A stretch of 64,000 bases of DNA from Gammaproteobacteria bacterium (GTDB lineage: Bacteria > Gemmatimonadota > Gemmatimonadetes > Longimicrobiales > Gaopeijiaceae), in contig JAPPHB010000080.1 of the NCBI GenBank assembly GCA_028821195.1, positions 1-64,000 on the forward strand, read 5' to 3'. A program made the position numbers and the translations under genes. Shown here piece by piece: positions 20,025-28,937 of this stretch. Within the stretch, counting starts at the first letter, position 1. Each line of letters starts with the position of its first letter. Below the pieces are notes generated by a model. The model searched no databases and was not told the origin of the DNA. It saw only the letters and a list, made by a program, of their open reading frames with translations.

Positions 20025-21113
20025 ATGCCCAACACCCGCCTCTCACGCCGCCGTTTTCTTCAGACCACGACGCTCGCGATCGGTGGCCTGGGCGTGGGCG
20101 CCTGCCGCCTGGACGAACCGGCGCCCGCGCCCCTCCGCATTCTCATCCTGGGAGGCACCGGCTTCGTCGGCCCCAACCAGGTGCGAAGCGCCCTGGCGCG
20201 GGGGCACGAGGTCACCCTCTTCAACCGGGGCATCACCAACCCGGATCTGTTCCCCGACCTCGAAACCCTGATCGGCGACCGGGACGGCGATCTGGCGGCG
20301 CTGGAAGGGCGCACGTGGGACGTCGTCATCGACAATTCGGCCAATCTTCCGCGCTGGGTGCGCCTCTCCGCCGAGATGTTGCGCGGCTCCGTCGGGAAGT
20401 ACCTCTTCGTGTCCTCGACCGGCGTCTACATCCCCTACCTCACCACCGACATCCGCGAGGGGGCCGCGGTCGACAACATCGACGATCCGGAGACCGAGGT
20501 CGTCAACGGCCGCACCTTCGGCGCCTTGAAGGCGCTTGCGGAGGAGGAAGCCCGCACCACCTTCCCCGAAACCCACCTGGTCGTACGCCCGACCTACATC
20601 ATCGGACCCGGCGACCCGACCGACCGCTACACCTACTGGCCGGTGCGGCTTGCGCGCGGCGGTGAAGTCCTGGCGCCCGGAACCCCCGACGACCCCATGC
20701 AGCACGTCGACGTGCGCGACCTGGCCGCCTTCATGATCCGGGCCGTGGAGGACGACCTGACGGGCACCTACAACGTGACAGGTCCGCGGGAGCCGCTCAC
20801 GATGAGCGGCCTGCTCGAGCGGACGCGCGCGGCCGTGGGCTCGGACGCCACCCTGACCTGGGTAAACGCCGGCTTCCTGCAGGAGCACGGCCTTTCGGCT
20901 CTGACCTACTGGACCGAGCCGGCGGGTGACTACCTGGGCATGATGCAGGTCAACGGCGACAAGGCGTTCGACGCAGGCTTCGCGATGCGCCCGCTGGAGG
21001 AAACCGCGCGCGACACGCTGGAGTGGTTCAACGCGCAGGACACGGAGCGGCAGGAACTGCGCTCGGGGCTGACGCCGGAGCGGGAGGCGGAGCTGCTGGC
21101 GGCATACCGCTAG
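20025..21113 (+). CDS. Tat-exported NAD-dependent epimerase/dehydratase family protein
   Basis: The 362-residue protein starts with a twin-arginine signal (SRRRFLQTTTLAIGG) whose hydrophobic part ends in VGAC, a possible lipobox. It then has the Rossmann NAD site LILGGTGFVGPN near residue 45, SSTGVYIPY near 130, and VVRPTYIIGPGDPTDRY typical of the extended short-chain dehydrogenase/epimerase group. The usual YxxxK catalytic pair is not obvious: FGALKALAEEEA lies at the expected position with Phe in place of Tyr. A bound cofactor would have to be loaded before Tat export. Substrate unknown. AAAGGAACC precedes the start. Confidence 0.8.
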   Translation: MPNTRLSRRRFLQTTTLAIGGLGVGACRLDEPAPAPLRILILGGTGFVGPNQVRSALARGHEVTLFNRGITNPDLFPDLETLIGDRDGDLAALEGRTWDVVIDNSANLPRWVRLSAEMLRGSVGKYLFVSSTGVYIPYLTTDIREGAAVDNIDDPETEVVNGRTFGALKALAEEEARTTFPETHLVVRPTYIIGPGDPTDRYTYWPVRLARGGEVLAPGTPDDPMQHVDVRDLAAFMIRAVEDDLTGTYNVTGPREPLTMSGLLERTRAAVGSDATLTWVNAGFLQEHGLSALTYWTEPAGDYLGMMQVNGDKAFDAGFAMRPLEETARDTLEWFNAQDTERQELRSGLTPEREAELLAAYR

Positions 21114-21170
21114 AGAACGCGACTCGAGCGCAATCATGCAGGCCGCTCGGCTCCGCGACGGACCTCCCCC

Positions 21171-22400
21171 CTACCCCGGCATCCTCCGGAACAGTCTCAG
21201 CACCGACCAGAACGCCAGCGCATACATCACGGCGCCCAGCAGGAACGGCGCCCCGGGCAACTGGACCGGGGCGCTCGTCGAGGTGAAGTAGCTGAACAGC
21301 CCCGCCGTGAAGATCAGGGGCGCCACGATGCTGGTGAGGCTCATGAGGGACTGGATGCCGCCCTGGACCTTGCCCTGGTCCTCTGGAGGGACCGCGCCCG
21401 CCACCAGGCTCTGGATCGCGGGGCCGGCGACGCCGCTGATCGAGCCGACGACGATGACCACGAGCAGCATCCATCCGGCCGTAGCCAACCCGTAGCCAAG
21501 AAACGCGACCACTGCCCAGATGAGGCCGTAGAGGACCGCCCGGCGTTCGCCGATGCGCTTGATCACGGGCTGAACCAGGCCGCCCTGGACGATCGCCGAC
21601 ATGATGCCCACCAGGGCCAGCGACAGCCCGTTCGCCCGCTCGTCCCACCCGAATTTGTGTCCCGTGTAGAGAACCCAGACGGTCTCAAGCCCGCGCTGCG
21701 CGAGGATGACGAAGACGAAAGCGGCGGTCAACCCGGCGACGAGGGGATAGGTGCGCAGCACGTGGAGGCTGCCCACCGGGTTGGCCTTGCGCCATCGGAA
21801 GACGTCGCGCTTCTCCGCGGGCAGCGATTCCGGCAGGACGAAGAAGCCGTAGAGCCAGTTCAGAAGCGCGAGCCCTGCGGAGGCGAAGAAGGGCAGCCGC
21901 AGGTCGATGCTTCCGAGCAAGCCGCCTATGGCGGGACCGAAGATGAAGCCGAGCCCGAAGGCCACGCCGATCAGCCCGAAGTTCCTTGCCCGGTTCTCGG
22001 GCTTCGACACATCGGCGATGTAGGCGTTGGCGGTGGTGGCGTTGGCCCCCATCACGCCCGCGATCAGGCGGCCGGCGAAAAGCCAGCCGATCGTTGGCGC
22101 GAAGCCCATGATGAGGTAATCGATCCCGAGCCCGAAGAGAGAGATCAGGATGACGGGCCGGCGTCCCACCCGGTCCGACAGCGCCCCGAGAAGCGGCGCG
22201 AACACAAACTGGGTGACGGCGTAGGTGGCCGCCAGGACGCCGTACCAGCGCCCCGCGAGCGCGGAACTTCCTCCCACGAATTCCCGGATCAGCTCCGGCA
22301 GGATGGGGATGATGATCCCGATCCCCAGCATGTCGATGAAGACCGTGATGAGGATGAAGATCATCGCGGCCTTGCGGCGCTGTCCGGAGGACCTCACCAC
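21171..22400 (-). CDS. MFS transporter, TetA/MdtG-like drug-efflux type
   Basis: The 409-residue protein has 12 predicted transmembrane helices. The first, FILITVFIDMLGIGIIIPILP, and the loop PLLGALSDRVGRRPVIL, carrying the family motif A, match TetA-class proton antiporters. The second-half repeat (ALVGIMSAIVQGGLVQPVIK) is also present. It probably exports a small hydrophobic compound, but the specificity is unknown. A GTG at 22400 keeps a short basic N-terminus; an ATG at 22364 is an alternative start. Neither has a strong ribosome binding site. Confidence 0.85.
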   Translation of the reverse strand: MVRSSGQRRKAAMIFILITVFIDMLGIGIIIPILPELIREFVGGSSALAGRWYGVLAATYAVTQFVFAPLLGALSDRVGRRPVILISLFGLGIDYLIMGFAPTIGWLFAGRLIAGVMGANATTANAYIADVSKPENRARNFGLIGVAFGLGFIFGPAIGGLLGSIDLRLPFFASAGLALLNWLYGFFVLPESLPAEKRDVFRWRKANPVGSLHVLRTYPLVAGLTAAFVFVILAQRGLETVWVLYTGHKFGWDERANGLSLALVGIMSAIVQGGLVQPVIKRIGERRAVLYGLIWAVVAFLGYGLATAGWMLLVVIVVGSISGVAGPAIQSLVAGAVPPEDQGKVQGGIQSLMSLTSIVAPLIFTAGLFSYFTSTSAPVQLPGAPFLLGAVMYALAFWSVLRLFRRMPG

Positions 22401-22484
22401 GGGGTCGACGCCTGGAGCGGAGGGTCGGGAGGGCTGGTTCGAGACGTCCGGGAGCCGAGCTCGCCGAGACTCGGGATCAACCCC

Positions 22485-24764
22485 TCAGCAGGACACGCAG
22501 TTGTTGTTGTTCTTCGACCCCAGGCGCTCCAGTAGAGCGATGGTGGACGGGAACGGCTGCACGCGCTGCACCGGACCGTTGGCCATGTCGGCGGTGGTCT
22601 GGCCCCTGCGGCTCAGCACCGTGACGTCGGCGCCGTGCTCCACCAGATAGAGCACCAACTCGTCGTCGCCCCGGGAGGCGGCGTGATGGAGCGCGGTGTA
22701 GGCGTTGGCGTCGCGCACGTTGACATCCGCGTTGGCCTCCTCCACCAGGAACTTGACCGCCGCGAGCCAGTTGTCGGGCACGTAGCGGTGGGCGTTGCCC
22801 GCGAAGGACTGGCCGTAACCCACGCCGGAGGCAGCGTGGATCGGGTAGATGGCGGGCCCGCCGGTGGGGACCGGCGGCACCCCGGAGAGATCGTCGTCGT
22901 CACCCCATCCGTAGCCTTGCTGTGCGGGTTCTTCTTCCTCTTCGTCCGTCTCGCCCTCGGCGTTGGCAAGGCCGGGGCCCTGGGCCTCGGCTCCAGCCTC
23001 CTCGGCTTCTGCCTCGGTGGCGGGCTCGTCGCTGGCCGGCGGCGTCTCCTCACCTTCCACGGCCTCACCCTCTCCAGCCTCGGCGACCGCTTCCTCCGCC
23101 GGCACCGGCTCCGGGGGCGGCGGGGGACGGCGGCGACGGCGCTGGGGCGGCTTCATGGTCGGGATGTTCGGATCGGCGCCGTGCTCCTTCAGGAGCCGCA
23201 TCGCGTCGACATCGAGGGCGTAGGCCGCCCGCCAGAACGGCGTCGCGCCCTGCAGGTTGATGCCGCTGCCGCGCAGCACCCCGAAAGTGTACTCCATGAA
23301 CCAGAGATGGGCCTTCAGGCGCGCGTTGGGGTCGGCACCGGCTTCCAGCAGGGCCTCCAGCACCTCCAGGTGGGTCGCGTCCTGCTGCAGGTGCTCGGTA
23401 GGGTGCGCATAGGAAGCCCGCGGCGCCCATTGCCGCTCCAGCACGGCGAAGAGCGGGGTCGTGCCGGCGTGACTCGCCAGGTTGGGGTCGGCGCCGCTTT
23501 CGAGCAGGGTCAGGGCGAGGTCGAACTGACCGTTCACGGACGCCATGAGGAGCGGAGAAGTCTGATCGCCCTCGGAGACCTGGTTGATCTCCGCGCCAGC
23601 TTCGAGCAGCGTCAGGGTCGCCTCCACGTGACCCTGCCGGATCGCGTGCAGGAGAGGCGTCAATCCGCCCCAGGCGCCCACCATCTGCGCGTAGGACATG
23701 GGCCGTGGTTCTTCGTCCGGACGGGCGTCCCCGCCCTCGTCGTCCGCGGATTCGTCCTCGTCTCCCTCGTCGTCCGTGGATTCTTCCTCGTCCCCTTCGG
23801 CTTCCTCGGATGCCTCGTCGGCCTCCCCGCTTTCCGCGGGCTCGCCGGAGTCCTCCTCCGCCTCGGCGCCTTCGTCGCCCGCTTCGGAAGCCGCGTCAGC
23901 CTCGGTCCCCGATTCCTCGCCCTCGTCCTCTTCCTCCGCCTCGATCTGCCCTTCCTGGTTGGCCATGGTGCGCCCGTCGTTCGCGGGATCGGGCACGTCG
24001 GGCCACCTGCGCTGGATTTCGCGCGATGCCTCGATGGCCGCCTGCACCTGGCTGGGGGTGGGCTGCCACTCCGGGCCGCCGCCCTCCTTCTCCTTGAAGT
24101 CGGCCAGGAACTCGTTCAGGCGGCGGTCGGCCGCGGCGTCCGCCCGTTCCCGCTCCGCCACGTCCACCGACCAGGCCGCGAGCGACAGATCGGCGCCGGC
24201 TCCGAGCAGCACCTCCAGGGCCGCGACCCGGTTGCTGGCGGCGGCGAAGATGAGAGGGGTCTGGCCCCATGCGCCCTCGCGTCCGTTCACGTCCGCCCCG
24301 GCTTCGACCAGCACCTCAACCACCGCGGGATCGCCGGTGGCCGCCGCCAGGTGGAGCGGCGTCGCGCCCGAATTGGTCGTGCTTGAGTTGGGGTCGCTGC
24401 CCGCATCCAGAAGCACCTCGACCACGGTGGCGCCCGCGCGCCGGGATGCCAGATGGAGGGGCGTGTAGTGCCCGATGCGGGTGCCCGCGTCGACACGCGC
24501 GCCGGCATAGAGCAGCACGTCCGCGAGTTCGGCGTCGCCGCGCTCGGCGGCCCAGTGGAGCGCGGTCATGCCGTCGCCCTGGGGCGCGTTCACGTCCGCG
24601 CCTTCCCGCAACAGGCGACGCACGGCCTCCAGGTCGCCCTGCGCCGCCGCGTCCGCCACCGGAGCGTCGGACCAGCTTCCGCCCAGCAGCAGCAGGGGTA
24701 CGATCGCCATCCCCAGGAAGCGCGCCCGCCCGCGTGAGCTTCCCATCGGCCGCGCTGTCTTCAT
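22485..24764 (-). CDS. Secreted ankyrin-repeat protein with acidic linkers
   Basis: This 759-residue protein has a signal sequence (FLGMAIVPLLLLGGSWSDAPVADA). It has ankyrin repeats in three blocks: about residues 35-205 (five repeats such as GMTALHWAAERGDAELADVL), about 356-536, and about 635-745. The first two blocks are separated by an 89-residue Glu/Asp/Ser-rich stretch (267-355), and the second and third by a basic, proline-rich then acidic stretch (537-634). The protein ends NNNNCVSC. Ankyrin repeats bind proteins; in this setting the partner could be a neighbouring exported protein. The ATG at 24764 overlaps the DUF1552 stop (ATGA), so the two are probably translated together. Confidence 0.85.
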   Translation of the reverse strand: MKTARPMGSSRGRARFLGMAIVPLLLLGGSWSDAPVADAAAQGDLEAVRRLLREGADVNAPQGDGMTALHWAAERGDAELADVLLYAGARVDAGTRIGHYTPLHLASRRAGATVVEVLLDAGSDPNSSTTNSGATPLHLAAATGDPAVVEVLVEAGADVNGREGAWGQTPLIFAAASNRVAALEVLLGAGADLSLAAWSVDVAERERADAAADRRLNEFLADFKEKEGGGPEWQPTPSQVQAAIEASREIQRRWPDVPDPANDGRTMANQEGQIEAEEEDEGEESGTEADAASEAGDEGAEAEEDSGEPAESGEADEASEEAEGDEEESTDDEGDEDESADDEGGDARPDEEPRPMSYAQMVGAWGGLTPLLHAIRQGHVEATLTLLEAGAEINQVSEGDQTSPLLMASVNGQFDLALTLLESGADPNLASHAGTTPLFAVLERQWAPRASYAHPTEHLQQDATHLEVLEALLEAGADPNARLKAHLWFMEYTFGVLRGSGINLQGATPFWRAAYALDVDAMRLLKEHGADPNIPTMKPPQRRRRRPPPPPEPVPAEEAVAEAGEGEAVEGEETPPASDEPATEAEAEEAGAEAQGPGLANAEGETDEEEEEPAQQGYGWGDDDDLSGVPPVPTGGPAIYPIHAASGVGYGQSFAGNAHRYVPDNWLAAVKFLVEEANADVNVRDANAYTALHHAASRGDDELVLYLVEHGADVTVLSRRGQTTADMANGPVQRVQPFPSTIALLERLGSKNNNNCVSC

Positions 24765-26158
24765 GACGTCACCGGCACGGTCAGGGAGAACTCGCCGGTT
24801 GCATCCCCGAACGTGACCAGATCCTCGTGGCCGAGCTTGTGCAGCAGCGTGGTGAACACGTTGGCCATCGGCGTGCCGTCCGGGGCCTTCAGGTGCAGGT
24901 TGCCCTCCAGCTGGCCGTTGGCCCCACCCAGGATCACCAGCGGGCACCGCCGGTGGTTATGCAGGTTCGCATCCCCCATAGGGGAGCCCCAGATGACCAT
25001 GGACCGGTCCAGCAGGCTCATCTCCCCGTCCATCGTCTCCTGCAGCCGCTCCAGCAGGTACGCCAGCTGTCCCGTGCGCCACTGACAGATCGTGTTGAAC
25101 TCGAGGATGGCCTCCTCGTTACCGCCGTGGTGCGAGGCGGGATGGAACGCCCGGTCCGAACCGCTCTCCGGGAACCTGCGGTTGGAGGCGTCGCGGCCCA
25201 TCTTGAGCGAGGCGACCCGGGTCGCGTCCGTCTCGAAGGCCAGCACCTGCAGGTCGAAGAGGAGGCGCATGTGCTCCTCGAAGGAGTCGGGCACGCCCGG
25301 AGGAGCGCCGGGCAGCTCGCGCGGAGCCCCGCTGGTGTTGCGCTCCTCCACCCGCTCGATGCGCCGCTCGATCTCGCGCACACTGTCCAGATACCGGTCC
25401 ACCCGCTGCAGGTCGACCGCACCCAGTTGCCGCCGCAGGTCGGCCACCTCGCCCGCGACCCAGTCCAGAATGCTCCCGTGGGTGCGCCGCCGCCGTGCCC
25501 GCTCGTCGGCGCTCCCGCCCGCCCCGAAGAGCATGTCGAACGCGGCGCGCGGGCTGCGGATCATCGGCAGCGGCAAGTCGGGCGATGCCCAACTGATCGA
25601 GTCCATGTACGAGCACGAGTAGTTGTAGTCGCAACCGCCCCCCGAGTCCGTGGGCTCGATGGAGAGCTGGAGCGAAGGCAGCACCGTGTCCTGCCCGAAG
25701 CGCTGGGCGTGCAACTGATCCACCGAGGTTCCGCAGTAGATGTCGGACCCCTGGGTCTGCTTCGGATGGGACTGCGTCAGGAACACCGCGCTGGAGCGGA
25801 AGTGGTCGCCGCCCACCTCCGGCGGCGCGAAGGCCTCCGCCATGCGTACGTCGGTGTTGCTGATGATGGTCATGTAGTCACGCCACGGCTCGAGCCCCTT
25901 GAGCACGTTGATGTCGCTGAGCTCGAAGTCCCGCCCCTGGGTGACGGGCGCGAAGAGATGCTGCCTGGCGCCCCACTCGTTGCAGCCGGGAACGCCGTGC
26001 ACCTCCTCGATGCAGATCAGGCGTGTCGGCTCGCCGGCCGCGCGCCCGCGCGCAATACCGGCGGGAATCATCGCGTCCAGCAGCGGAAGCGCGAGGGTGG
26101 CGCCCGCCCCGCGCAGGAAGGTGCGCCGCGGAAGAGCCTTGCTGGTCAGAACATGCAT
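24761..26158 (-). CDS. DUF1552 domain protein, Tat-exported
   Basis: The 465-residue protein begins with a twin-arginine signal (LPRRTFLRGAGATLALPLLD) and continues through the full DUF1552 region, with HHGGNEEAILEFNTICQWRT near residue 350 and MVIWGSPMGDANLHNHRRCP near 400. This family is common in Planctomycetota, Acidobacteriota, Myxococcota and Gemmatimonadota, almost always beside DUF1592-type cytochrome proteins, and resembles the DUF1501 sulfatase-like exported proteins. The biochemical role is not established. The conserved His and Asp residues hint at a metal site. It lies 78 bases downstream of the DUF1592 gene and overlaps the ankyrin gene. Confidence 0.9.
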   Translation of the reverse strand: MHVLTSKALPRRTFLRGAGATLALPLLDAMIPAGIARGRAAGEPTRLICIEEVHGVPGCNEWGARQHLFAPVTQGRDFELSDINVLKGLEPWRDYMTIISNTDVRMAEAFAPPEVGGDHFRSSAVFLTQSHPKQTQGSDIYCGTSVDQLHAQRFGQDTVLPSLQLSIEPTDSGGGCDYNYSCSYMDSISWASPDLPLPMIRSPRAAFDMLFGAGGSADERARRRRTHGSILDWVAGEVADLRRQLGAVDLQRVDRYLDSVREIERRIERVEERNTSGAPRELPGAPPGVPDSFEEHMRLLFDLQVLAFETDATRVASLKMGRDASNRRFPESGSDRAFHPASHHGGNEEAILEFNTICQWRTGQLAYLLERLQETMDGEMSLLDRSMVIWGSPMGDANLHNHRRCPLVILGGANGQLEGNLHLKAPDGTPMANVFTTLLHKLGHEDLVTFGDATGEFSLTVPVTS

Positions 26159-26236
26159 GCCACGATCCAGGATGAAGGATGATGGACGCGGGCACGCCCG
26201 TACCGTCCACGGTCGAGCGCGCGGTTCGCGGTCATA

Positions 26237-28696
26237 TCAGTTGAATGTATCCCGAGCCCCGCTGTTCTCGCCATCGGCGAGCGCCAGCGCCTGCTTCATG
26301 CGGAACGCGTCGCTCATCACTACTCCGACGATGAAGGACGACATGCGATAGTCGTTCCGCTCGGCCTCGCGCGCGATGGCGCGAACGGCAGGCTGGTCCC
26401 GATGGTCGATTCCCCGCCCCAGCGCATAGGCCATCAGGCTCTCGGTGAACTGCCGCACCAGCGGAATGGGGCGCTTGAGCAGGACGCGAGAAAGATCCGC
26501 CGGGGTCTCGATCTCGGTGCCGTCGTAATAGGTGCTCCGGGTGTCGAGCGGCGTGCCCTCTTCGCGGATGCGCCACTGGCCGGTCACGTCGAAGTTGTCG
26601 AGCGCCAGCCCGATGGGGTCGATAAGCTCGTGACAGGACGCGCAGTCCGGATTGTCGCGATGGGCCTCCAGCCGCTCGCGCGTGGTCAGGACCTTGCCGT
26701 CACGCGCGCTCGCGGTCTCCTCCAGGTCGGGGATGCCGGGGGGAGGAGGTGGCGGCGGCGTACCCAGCAGCACCTCCATCACCCACAGGCCGCGCAGCAC
26801 AGGCGACGTGCGGTTTCCGAGCGAGGTCTGGACCAGCATGCTGCCGTGCCCCAGGATTCCGCGCCGGCGATCGTCGGGATAGCCCACGCGACGGAAGGCC
26901 TCGCCCTGCACGCCCTGGATGCCGTAATGACGCGCCAGCCGCTCGTTCACAAAGGTGTAGTCGGCGCTGTACAGCTCCAGCAGGCTCCGGTCCTCGCGGA
27001 TCAGGTTGTGGAAGAAGAGCTCGCTCTCGCGCCGCATCGCATCGGCGAACTGGCGGCTGTAGTTGGGGAAGCGGAACGCGTCCGGGCTGACCAGTTCCAC
27101 GTCCTGCAGGCGCAGCCAGAGTGACGCGAAGCGGGTGGCCAGCGCCTCCGAACGCGGATCGGCCAGCAGCCGGCGCGCCTGGGCCTCGAGCCGGACCGGA
27201 TCTGAGAGCGCTCCGTCGCGCGCCGCGGCCACCAGCTCGGCGTCCGGGCCGGCGCCCCACAGGAAGAAGGACAGGCGCGCCGCAAGGTCTTCGCCTGCGA
27301 GCGGATAGGTCTCTCCGGGCGCGACATCCTCGGGCTCCCGCTCCATGCGGAAGAGGAAGTGCGGACTCGAGAGGATCGCCTCGAGCGCCGTCCGCACGCC
27401 GGCTTCGAAGCCCCCGTCCTCCGAACCCATCTCGTAGAAGACCAGGAGATCGTTCACCTCGCTGTCGTTCACGTCGCGGCCGTAGGCTTCCGCGGCGAGC
27501 CGGGAGACGATCTCGTGGGCGCAGGGCCGCTCCTCGGCGGCGGACGTGGGCCTGCAGGAGAAGACCCGCCGCCGGGCGTCGAAATCAGACACGCCCGTGG
27601 TGTTGTGCGGCCCTTCCACCGTCAGGCTCATCATGTGCGGGAGCGAAGTGGTCCCGTAGCTGGTCTCGGTGCCGGTCAGCGACCAGTCGTTGGGGCGGAT
27701 CAGGTCCTCGTACGGACCGTCCATCCGGCGGATGAAGGCGGCCGTAAGGCGGTGCTCCCCCGCGCGCAGGGGGATGGGGTCGGTGCGCACCGGGAAGCCC
27801 TTGCGCCCCTGGAAGTCGATGTCGCCGCCGTAGCGCAGCAGCGCCACCCGCTCCCCGTTGACGGAGATGTCTATGTCGTGGTCGCGCTCGCCCCAGCCGG
27901 ACATGAAGCTCATCGAGAAGATGTACTCCCCGTCCGCCGGGAAGGAGTGCAGGACGCTCACGCCTCCGCGGGTGCCGAAAGGCGCCCCTTCGACCCGCTC
28001 CCATTCGTGCTGGGACACGGAGGGCGGGTTGCCGTACGTGACCGACGTGGTGGCCGCGTCGCGGTCGCCGATGGCGCGGCGCGCGATATCGCTGGCGGCG
28101 GCCAGGTAGGCGTCCATCAGGGTGGGGGTGAGGGTCTGCGCCTCGGCGTTGTTGTCGAAGCTATCGCTGATGCGGTCGGGCGGCAGCCAGTCCTCCGGGT
28201 CGACCGTGAGGCCCAGCAGGTCGTGGATGACGCGGGCGTACTCGGCCCGGTTGAGGCGCTGGAACGGGCGGGTGCCCGCATACGGGCGGGCGGCGGCCGC
28301 CTCGTCCACCACGTCCTCCAGGTACTGCGCCAGCGCGGTGAGGGTGTCCTCGGTGGGGCGGCGCGAGCCGGGTGGCGGCATCATGCCCGCGCGCAGCTTG
28401 CGGATCATGCGCTCGGCAACTTCGGCGTTCTCGTCCGCGCGGGTGACGTCGAACCCCTCAAGTGACAGGTTGCCGCGCATGCGGCGCTCGCTGTGACAGC
28501 GGGTGCAGTAGCGCTCGATGACGTCTTCGACCGGGGTGGAGCCCATATCGGCGGGGAGAACCGGATGGGCGTCTTCGTATGCGGGATATGCATCGGGGGC
28601 AGGCTCATATGTCACGTCGGAGGAGCCGGCGTCGCGCGCCCCCTCCGCGACCAGCACCACACCCCCCAGCGCCACCGCGGCGGCCAGAACCTTCAT
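26237..28696 (-). CDS. DUF1592/DUF1588-type cytochrome c-domain protein
   Basis: This 819-residue exported protein has an N-terminal signal and a cytochrome c motif CTRCH near residues 65-69 (RYCTRCHSERRMRGNLSLEG), then the planctomycete-type module series: a DUF1587 region with RPFQRLNRAEYARVIHDLLG, a carbohydrate-binding-like beta domain, DUF1595 and DUF1592 regions, DUF1588 with ILGHGSMLVQTSLGNRTSPV, and DUF1585. A second heme motif CASCH lies near residue 684 (DNPDCASCHELIDPIGLALD). These proteins are thought to act outside the cytoplasm in electron transfer, but no reaction is known. The ATG at 28696 follows AAGGAGACGTC. The gene is first in an operon with the DUF1552 and ankyrin genes. 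Confidence 0.92.
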   Translation of the reverse strand: MKVLAAAVALGGVVLVAEGARDAGSSDVTYEPAPDAYPAYEDAHPVLPADMGSTPVEDVIERYCTRCHSERRMRGNLSLEGFDVTRADENAEVAERMIRKLRAGMMPPPGSRRPTEDTLTALAQYLEDVVDEAAAARPYAGTRPFQRLNRAEYARVIHDLLGLTVDPEDWLPPDRISDSFDNNAEAQTLTPTLMDAYLAAASDIARRAIGDRDAATTSVTYGNPPSVSQHEWERVEGAPFGTRGGVSVLHSFPADGEYIFSMSFMSGWGERDHDIDISVNGERVALLRYGGDIDFQGRKGFPVRTDPIPLRAGEHRLTAAFIRRMDGPYEDLIRPNDWSLTGTETSYGTTSLPHMMSLTVEGPHNTTGVSDFDARRRVFSCRPTSAAEERPCAHEIVSRLAAEAYGRDVNDSEVNDLLVFYEMGSEDGGFEAGVRTALEAILSSPHFLFRMEREPEDVAPGETYPLAGEDLAARLSFFLWGAGPDAELVAAARDGALSDPVRLEAQARRLLADPRSEALATRFASLWLRLQDVELVSPDAFRFPNYSRQFADAMRRESELFFHNLIREDRSLLELYSADYTFVNERLARHYGIQGVQGEAFRRVGYPDDRRRGILGHGSMLVQTSLGNRTSPVLRGLWVMEVLLGTPPPPPPPGIPDLEETASARDGKVLTTRERLEAHRDNPDCASCHELIDPIGLALDNFDVTGQWRIREEGTPLDTRSTYYDGTEIETPADLSRVLLKRPIPLVRQFTESLMAYALGRGIDHRDQPAVRAIAREAERNDYRMSSFIVGVVMSDAFRMKQALALADGENSGARDTFN

Positions 28697-28937
28697 GACG
28701 TCTCCTTGCCGAGCGGGCCGCGGTCCGGCAGCCCCTCCACCCAGGGTCCCCGCCAGGCATTCGCAACCGGACGAGGACATCCCTTTAAAATAACGAAGTG
28801 CCGCATGCGGAACAGCCCGCCTGGAACCGACCTTGCCGTAGCGGCCGCGCCAGTTCGTCAGGCCGCTTGCCGGGGTCTCCGGCAGCCTGTCTTATCCTAC
28901 GATGGTCCTGACGTTGCGGCTAAAGGGGAGGCGGCCG
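28697..28937. other. Divergent intergenic region with a CCGCATGCGG palindrome
   Basis: The 241 bases between the DUF1592 operon and the TonB-receptor gene contain a perfect 10-base palindrome at 28801-28810, an AT-rich patch (TTTAAAATAA) at about 28785-28795, and a short hairpin TGCCGG/CCGGCA near 28868-28884. I find no convincing paired promoter boxes. Confidence 0.3.

Noticed and set aside
22485-22496. CVSC at the end of the ankyrin protein as a CaaX prenylation box
   Set aside because: The pattern fits by chance, but bacteria do not prenylate secreted proteins this way, and the protein carries an export signal.
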